This document shows, in pieces, positions 34,089-39,105 of a DNA stretch of 39,105 nucleotides. Every line of letters starts with the position of its first letter. The stretch's first letter is position 1. The notes under the pieces were generated by a model. The model worked only from the letters and a program-made list of their open reading frames with translations, was not told the DNA's origin and made no database searches. The stretch is taken from contig DEWA01000005.1 in assembly GCA_002363035.1 (NCBI GenBank), positions 1 through 39,105 of the forward strand, written 5' to 3'. The position numbers were made by a program, and so were the translations under genes. The stretch comes from Verrucomicrobia bacterium UBA3222. Its GTDB lineage: Bacteria; Verrucomicrobiota; Verrucomicrobiia; Opitutales; UBA9783.

Positions 34089-34772
34089 GTGAAAGAGAAA
34101 AAAAAGCCGTCGGTTCTTCGCTTTCCGGAAGCGGGACAAAATGCGGAATTCGAACAAAGTCCGCAACAGGATGTCACGGTTCGCGAGCGAAAAATTTGGA
34201 ATTGGCTGGTTCGACACGCGCAGTTGTGGGTTCGCATCGCCTGCGCCGTTGTTGTCATTGGCGGAGTTGCCGTTGTGTTTCGTTGGATGAACGATCGCAA
34301 GGCTCAAAAGTGTCTGCGGGATTACCAAAGCAAGGCAACGCTTGCGGAACGCGTCGCCTGGGCGGAGAGCGCTTCTTTACCGTCAGGCGTCGGGAATGTA
34401 CGCGGTTTGGTCTTTCTGGAACAGGCGAACGAGAGCATGAAGGCAAAGGAATACGAAAAGGCGTTGCGTTATTATCAAAAAGCCAAAACGCACTTAAAGA
34501 TCCAACCTTTGTGCGACGAGGCGTCGGTCGGTTGCGGATTTGCCGCGTTGCACGTCAACGATTTGGAAGCGGCGGAAAAGGAATTTCATCCGCTCTGCAA
34601 AAGCACCTCCAAATACATTCACTCGCAGGCGTTGTACGGTCTGTGTTACGTCGCCGGGAAGCGCGGAAATGCGCAAAATTTTTCTCACTATAAAACGCAA
34701 CTGCTTGGATACGACCCGAGCACCGGACTTGCAACGCAGATCGAAGTTTTGTTCCCGGAGATGGGGAAGTAA
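34089..34772 (+). CDS. Membrane-anchored TPR protein (YfgM-like)
   Basis: 227 residues starting at a GTG behind AGAAAGG. A cytoplasmic N-terminus (about 45 residues) is followed by one transmembrane helix, LWVRIACAVVVIGGVAVVF (about 46-64), and a periplasmic helical domain with tetratricopeptide-like repeats (LEQANESMKAKEYEKALRYY, DLEAAEKEFHPLCK). This layout matches YfgM-type ancillary SecYEG or envelope-chaperone proteins; the assignment is by architecture. The next frame downstream is a truB remnant. Confidence 0.6.
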   Translation: MKEKKKPSVLRFPEAGQNAEFEQSPQQDVTVRERKIWNWLVRHAQLWVRIACAVVVIGGVAVVFRWMNDRKAQKCLRDYQSKATLAERVAWAESASLPSGVGNVRGLVFLEQANESMKAKEYEKALRYYQKAKTHLKIQPLCDEASVGCGFAALHVNDLEAAEKEFHPLCKSTSKYIHSQALYGLCYVAGKRGNAQNFSHYKTQLLGYDPSTGLATQIEVLFPEMGK

Positions 34773-34805
34773 AGAGAAACGCATCGGCTAAAAGGTAATT
34801 CGGTC

Positions 34806-35009
34806 TTGCTTTTTTTGAGGCAAGCCACCGATGTTTTCGTATTGGCACATGATATCGGTTCCAAGCTTAACTGTGGCGGGCATTTAGCGCAATTACGCCG
34901 CACGCACAGCGGTAATTTCTCCCTTGAACAAGCCGTACCGCTCGATGCATTGCTTGAAGAGCCCGCGTTATTAAAGCAGTATCTGGTGAAGGCGAAGGGC
35001 GAGGAATAA
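34806..35009 (+). pseudogene. truB: truB C-terminal remnant
   Basis: About 67 codons encode the end of tRNA pseudouridine-55 synthase: VLAHDIGSKLNCGGHLAQL followed by RRTHSGNFSLEQAV, which matches the TruB signature around AHDLG...GCGAHL..LRRT. The first 200 or so residues, including the catalytic aspartate motif, are absent: the frame meets the TPR gene's stop at 34770. The C-terminus has its own TAA at 35007-35009. In many bacteria truB lies directly before ribF; here ribF lies 1.8 kb further on, with an unrelated gene between. Confidence 0.78.
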
Positions 35010-35121
35010 TTCGTTTTGTTCATACAGCCTTCCTTAACATTCCGAGCGGAGGATAGCCATCCCCTCGTTTTGCACTTGTTTTTAATCGTTTCTTAAATTT
35101 TTTCAAAAAAAACGCTTGACG

Positions 35122-35135
35122 GGGGTGGGGGGGGG
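35122..35135. repeat. Poly-G tract upstream of the two-domain gene
   Basis: GGGGT then nine consecutive G (35127-35135) directly follow the TTGACG at 35116-35121. Such homopolymers slip during replication. It lies 15 bases before the ATG at 35150, so length change could alter promoter spacing or, if translation begins at the TTG at 35116, the reading frame. Confidence 0.6.
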
Positions 35136-35149
35136 ATCCAAAGTAAAGA

Positions 35150-36459
35150 ATGAATGTGAAGACTTTATAAACAAAATAGCATATACACACATAATGGGAT
35201 GCGCGGCGGCTTTAACCGTCGGTGCATGGGCGGAAAACGCGAAAGCGGAGTATACGAATGCAAATGCCATGAAAGTGCATTGGAAGGTTTCAAACAATTT
35301 GTTCCCGAAGGCATTCGACGACAGTTTCCGGCGTTCGGATTTTTATTGGTTGTGGAGTGCAACTTTTTCGCAAAATTTTAAGCATGAAAAGGGCGATCTT
35401 TACAGCATAAGGAAAGCCACCGATTCCGTTTCGTATCATAAATTTCACACCGCGGATGATTTGAAAAAGCTGCCGATCGATGCTTCATTGAAAAAAATCT
35501 GCAAAGCTCTCGGGAGCAGGAATTTTCTCATGTGGATTTTGGATGAGGTAACCGTCAATACCGTTCGCGACAGAAGCATGCAGCCTAATCGAGAGACGAC
35601 CGTTACGTTTACGCCATGTTATGACGGAGAAACCTTTTTTGATGCATACGGTAAGGGAAGATTGATGATGAGCATTTATCAATCTCCGAACGGAGGAACT
35701 GCGGATCTTTGTTGCAGCTTTGATTTTACATTCAAAAAAGAAGATGAAAATGTATCCATGATAGGATATGACGCATATTACCGTGTCGGTCACGATTCGG
35801 TTAATTTCCGTTTTTATCCAAGACCGTAGGCATTGGCGGGTCTGCCTTACTCTTCGATTGGTAAAAGCGGATTGAGAATAATTGATACATATCGGGACTT
35901 GCGCAATGTGCTTTACGAGCGTGGTCACAAGGGTTTTGAGAAACATTGGGCGGTGCGTATCAACGGCGAAGAACCGAAAGAATTTAGGGTGCCTCTTTTT
36001 CTTTTTGACGGAGATCGGGCACATTGGGCAGGTGTCTACACGCGTACGTTGTGTAAAATTCTTCCGTCGGAAGCATTTTTGAAGAGGATTTTTGGGGAAG
36101 ATGTGTGGAAGATCCTTGAAAAATATAATCGAGTCAATCGGAGAGCCGGTGACTTTAGAATTGATTATACCATCAGGCCTCTCAAAGACGGTAGATATTG
36201 GCAGCATCAGGATCCGGATCAGTTTGAAGTTTATTTAAGGATTTCGGATAGGGTTCGGTATTCAAAAAGTAATAAGCCTTCCTTTGGATATAACGATGGT
36301 GATTTTAAAGAGGAGGATTTTAATTTCATCGGTTTCCGTTTTATTTTTGATATCGAAAAAAACAAAATCCGCGATGTAAAGTTCTGTGATAAGGTATGTG
36401 TGGACGGCGAGCTCATCGCACAGGGAGAAACAGAGGAAACTACATGGGATTTGTACTAA
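35150..36459 (+). pseudogene. Exported two-domain protein of unknown family, interrupted
   Basis: An ATG at 35150 opens M-N-V-K-T-L and then stops. Shifting by one base at the TTT of 35164-35166 gives a very good signal peptide (NVKT, then INKIAYTHIMGCAAALTVGAWA, then AENAKA) joined to a long frame. That frame runs to a TAG at 35827-35829 and continues in the same frame without another stop to TAA at 36459. The two halves look homologous: LPIDASLKKICK / LPSEAFLKRIFG, then WILDEVTVN / KILEKYNRVN, then TVTFTPCYDGETFF / RIDYTIRPLKDGRYW. Each half is therefore one copy of an unrecognised domain of about 200 residues. In-frame alternative starts are ATG 35194 for the first half and TTG 35833 for the second. 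Neighbouring base composition is lower in GC. Confidence 0.65.
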
Positions 36460-36483
36460 TAACTACATGGGATTTGTACTAAT
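36438..36483. repeat. 23-base perfect tandem duplication at the gene's 3' end
   Basis: 36438-36460 is repeated exactly at 36461-36483. The unit begins AACTACATGGG and ends TTGTACTAAT; it carries the last codons and the TAA stop of the interrupted two-domain gene. The second copy lies outside the coding frame. This is a fresh-looking duplication. Confidence 0.95.
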
Positions 36484-36502
36484 CCGAATAAACATTCATT
36501 GA

Positions 36503-36549
36503 AAAAAACTAACTGCCCTGTTGCATCGTTCGGTGTCAACAGGGCAGTT
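36503..36549 (-). terminator. Hairpin with T run on the minus strand
   Basis: AACTGCCCTGTTG (36511-36523) pairs perfectly with CAACAGGGCAGTT (36537-36549). On the plus strand the stem is followed by GAGCGG, but on the minus strand it is followed by seven T (complement of 36502-36508). It is a minus-strand terminator without a minus-strand gene beside it, perhaps left from the rearrangement. Confidence 0.55.
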
Positions 36550-36602
36550 GAGCGGTCTATAAACCGAAAGATCTTTGTTACAAAGAACATTCGGGATCGT
36601 TG

Positions 36603-36646
36603 AGCTTCTTGCCTGTGGGTATCAATCGACGGCAGGAAGCTTTTTT
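36603..36646 (+). terminator. Hairpin terminator, plus strand
   Basis: AGCTTCTTGCC (36603-36613) pairs with GGCAGGAAGCT (36631-36641), one G-U pair included, and runs into six T (36641-36646). It would end the transcript of the interrupted two-domain gene and isolate ribF. Confidence 0.75.
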
Positions 36647-36825
36647 GTTTGCGGAGCGGTAAGCATCGAGGAGGGAATTGCCTGCAATATCTTTAAATGC
36701 GCATTTAAAAATGAAAGAAGCGAAATCATTTTCTTACCCCCTTTATTCCGATATCCGTCTTTGAATTGCCGAAACGCATATCTTGTTTTACCCTCGGAGA
36801 CAAGGGGGGTATTTAGCCCGAAACC

Positions 36826-37623
36826 ATGCAGGCGGTTCATTTGGCGATCGGGAATTTTGACGGTATCCATCTCGGGCATCGGGCGTTGTTGCAACGGGCG
36901 GTCGAAAATGCGCATATCCGTCGGGAAATCGCCGCCGTTTTGACGTTTCATCCGCATCCGAAGCGCATTTTAAAACTGCCGAATGCACCGCAGTTGATTT
37001 ACCCGATTCACCACCGTTGTTATCTGTTACGAAAATCGGGTTGCGATGCGGTTTGCGTTCAACCGTTTGACGAAGCATTCGCCGCTCTGGCACCCGAAGC
37101 ATTTTTCGATCATTTATTGCGACAATTCCCGACGCTTGCCGCCGTATATGTCGGTGAAGATTATCGCTTCGGAAGCTGTTGCGCCGGAAATATACATACG
37201 TTGGAAGAATTGTGTCGAAGGCACGGGATTGAGTTTCATGTTTGCCCGAACCTGAAGGATAACGGTGAGAAAATTTCCAGTACGCGCATCCGAAAAGCTC
37301 TGCGCGAAGGTTCGATCGACGTCGCCAATCGCCTTTTGGGTGCGCCTTATCACTGCATCGGTTGGGTGCAAAAACATCCGCACGATGTATGTACTCCTTT
37401 AACGAAAACAATCGAAAATGCAGGAGAGAACTCGGAAACGCTTTTCTTTCACACACACAACGAACTGAACCCCAAAAACGGTTCTTATTTTTGTACGTTG
37501 CACAATCAACACGGGCAACAAACGCTTTCGGTACGTTTGGAGGACGGACGGATACGGTTTTTATCGTCGATACAGGCTGTTTTGCGACGCGGCGGCGTGC
37601 TTTCCTTCGAAAAAAGCCTTTAA
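36826..37623 (+). CDS. ribF: FAD synthetase / RibF with eroded riboflavin-kinase half
   Basis: 265 residues; bifunctional RibF is about 310. The N-terminal FMN adenylyltransferase domain is intact: IGNFDGIHLGHRALL (8-22), TFHPHPKRIL, VGEDYRFG and ISSTRIRKALREG. After NRLLGAPYHCIGWV the family should show a riboflavin-kinase domain with a GFPTAN-type substrate loop and a conserved C-terminal helix. Here that loop is absent, and about 85 residues of low similarity end in VLRRGGVLSFEKSL. The protein may therefore make FAD from FMN only. ComEC's ATG directly follows its TAA, so the two are coupled. Confidence 0.85.
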   Translation: MQAVHLAIGNFDGIHLGHRALLQRAVENAHIRREIAAVLTFHPHPKRILKLPNAPQLIYPIHHRCYLLRKSGCDAVCVQPFDEAFAALAPEAFFDHLLRQFPTLAAVYVGEDYRFGSCCAGNIHTLEELCRRHGIEFHVCPNLKDNGEKISSTRIRKALREGSIDVANRLLGAPYHCIGWVQKHPHDVCTPLTKTIENAGENSETLFFHTHNELNPKNGSYFCTLHNQHGQQTLSVRLEDGRIRFLSSIQAVLRRGGVLSFEKSL

Positions 37624-39069
37624 ATGCGTTACCCGCTCGGTTTTTTCGGTTTCGTTTGCGGTTTTACGCTGATCGGTGCCCGCGGATTTTTAACAAAAAT
37701 TTCGGCAACCGAGTGGTTAATCTATCTCGGTGCCTGGTTTTTATTTTTGCGACTTACGCGCGTACGGATTTTTTCAAAGAAATTCCTTTTAAACTTCCTC
37801 GTCAGCCTCGCCGTTGCCGCACACATGTTTTTCACCTGTACCCGCCAACCGACGCGCGGTCGCTATGTACGCGGGGTGTTTCAATTTGATAAGTTATTCC
37901 GTACGCAACCGAAACGCATCGGCGGCATCGGGCAACTGACGCTGTCGAACGGCGAAACCTTTCCGCTGTACCTGCATGCATCGACGAAAAAAGACGTCCC
38001 TCTCAACGACACGGAACGTTACCGTTTCTCAGGTTATGTGAAACCGTTGCGAAATCCGTTTCGCAGTTCGCAAAATTTTTCCTTCTATCTGTGGTCGCGT
38101 TCGGTGCGACAACACAGCACGCACGCGCGCCTAGCACCGTTGGCGCAACAACCGCCGACGTTCTTGCAACGTTGTCGAAAAAGTCTTTTTGCGGCATTGA
38201 CCGTAAAGGACGAACATTTGTCGCACATTTGGAGAGCGATTTTAATGGGGAAAAAAGAAGCGCTTTCGAAAGATCAAATCCAGCACTTCTTTTACACGGG
38301 CACCATGCATCTGTTCGCCGTCAGCGGTCTGCACGTCGGGGTGATTGGGACGTTTTTCTTTTTCCTCGGTCGACTTTTATGCCTGCCGAAGCTGTTGCGC
38401 CTGATGCTGACGGGCGGCGGAGTTTGGCTCTATGCCGCCGTTGTCGGTTTCGGTCCGTCCACGTTGCGCGCAACCCTGATGATTACGTTCGTGTTGCTGG
38501 CGCAACTAATTTCGCGCCCCGTAAGCGGTCAAAACGTCTTCTTTAACACCGTCGGGCTGACATTGTTCTGCAATCCGTTCGGGCTTTGGGACGTCGGCTT
38601 TCAGCTGTCCTACGGAACCGTCGCGAGCATTTTGTGCATCGGCGTACCGCTGTCATTGCGATACGCCGATCCGCGACAACGTTTTTCTTCCCTGAAAGCC
38701 ACCGTCATCGTTTCTTTTTGCGCCAGTGTCATCAGCAGTCTGTTTTCGATGCGCTACTGGGATTTATTCAGTCCGTGGGCATTTGTCGCCAATTTATTCC
38801 TTATTCCGTTCGCAAGCTTGATCGTCGTTCTCGGTATGCTCTCCTGGGGAATTCTTCTCCTCTTTCCGCCGTTGCTGACGGTAACGGAACCATTATCCCG
38901 ACTCTGCCTTGAAATTTTGCTGAAAAGCGTCGAAGTTCTTGAAAATCTTCCCGGCGCGATTTTTAAAATCCCCATGTCTTCGGGTGTATTCGCGCTGTGT
39001 TTGTGGATGTTTGCGATGATGATTGGGAAAACGGAAAGGAGAAAAGCAGTTGCAACGAAAGAGCAATAA
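37624..39069 (+). CDS. comEC: ComEC/Rec2-family DNA-uptake channel core
   Basis: 481 residues with two or three N-terminal transmembrane helices, a soluble segment (about 75-190) and a C-terminal multi-helix competence domain: FAVSGLHVGVIGTFFFFLG, VVGFGPSTLRATLMI and WDVGFQLSYGTVASI are the family signatures. It would form the inner-membrane channel that takes up single-stranded DNA. Full-length ComEC (about 700-800 residues) adds a C-terminal metallo-beta-lactamase nuclease domain; this protein ends before it. It starts at the base after the ribF stop. Together with dprA it suggests a working transformation pathway. Confidence 0.88.
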   Translation: MRYPLGFFGFVCGFTLIGARGFLTKISATEWLIYLGAWFLFLRLTRVRIFSKKFLLNFLVSLAVAAHMFFTCTRQPTRGRYVRGVFQFDKLFRTQPKRIGGIGQLTLSNGETFPLYLHASTKKDVPLNDTERYRFSGYVKPLRNPFRSSQNFSFYLWSRSVRQHSTHARLAPLAQQPPTFLQRCRKSLFAALTVKDEHLSHIWRAILMGKKEALSKDQIQHFFYTGTMHLFAVSGLHVGVIGTFFFFLGRLLCLPKLLRLMLTGGGVWLYAAVVGFGPSTLRATLMITFVLLAQLISRPVSGQNVFFNTVGLTLFCNPFGLWDVGFQLSYGTVASILCIGVPLSLRYADPRQRFSSLKATVIVSFCASVISSLFSMRYWDLFSPWAFVANLFLIPFASLIVVLGMLSWGILLLFPPLLTVTEPLSRLCLEILLKSVEVLENLPGAIFKIPMSSGVFALCLWMFAMMIGKTERRKAVATKEQ

Positions 39070-39105
39070 AATCAAAACCTTCCGTCAAAAATTTAATCAT
39101 TTTCA

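Larger units (their letters stand above)
36460..36825. other. Intergenic region between the interrupted gene and ribF
   Basis: 366 bases holding the second duplication copy and two hairpins described separately. The rest, to the ribF start, has no recognisable protein or RNA. Confidence 0.5.

Noticed and set aside
35827..35829. General reassignment of TAG as a sense codon
   Set aside because: TAG ends the giant gene at 12042-12044 and the IPT lipoprotein gene at 32191-32193, where readthrough would give no sensible extension.

Overview
The window is a chromosomal segment from a Gram-negative bacterium. The lipopolysaccharide genes (a GmhA-type isomerase, an LptE-like lipoprotein, a KdtX-like glycosyltransferase), several lipobox lipoproteins and a C-terminal-Phe beta-barrel protein show an outer membrane. 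A pseudopilin ending in an H-X9-DG-like motif points to the PVC superphylum, most likely a Verrucomicrobiota relative; this is an inference from one motif plus general gene content. A class III ribonucleotide reductase with its activase and a HemW-type radical SAM protein indicate an anaerobic or facultative lifestyle. DprA and a ComEC core suggest natural transformation.

Layout: 1-1088 holds metK, cut by the window edge. MTA/SAH nucleosidase, dprA and a metallo-beta-lactamase hydrolase follow. A 480-base gene-free stretch (4062-4540) has an unusual set of nested complementary segments. Then come rpmA and rplU, with tRNA-Leu(UAA) divergent from rplU. From 5979 to 12044 one gene encodes a 2021-residue exported protein: about 65 Cys/His/Trp modules, then a 600-residue Ser/Lys/Glu tail. 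I recognise no family for it, and it is the strongest candidate for something undescribed. A degenerate 22-base tandem repeat and a strong promoter lie upstream.

12218-25016 is mostly housekeeping: pseudopilin, dnaE, outer-membrane barrel, a glycosyltransferase / nucleotidyltransferase / acpS operon behind a STAS protein, an LptE-like lipoprotein, rpe, a 5'-3' exonuclease, an extended IF-1, gmhA and trxA. 25317-28748 holds nrdD, fused to a C-terminal redoxin domain, and nrdG. 28837-34772 holds three lipoproteins (one behind a 13-base tandem repeat in its leader), hemW, glgA and a membrane-anchored TPR protein.

34806-36825 looks rearranged. A fragment of truB is left next to an exported two-domain gene of unknown function. 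That gene carries an apparent 5' frameshift, an in-frame TAG between its domains, a G9 tract upstream and a 23-base duplication at its end. The window closes with ribF, whose riboflavin-kinase half is eroded, and a ComEC core abutting it. Lesions in truB, the two-domain gene and the start of rplU may reflect local genome erosion, phase-variable sites or sequencing error; the sequence alone cannot tell these apart.
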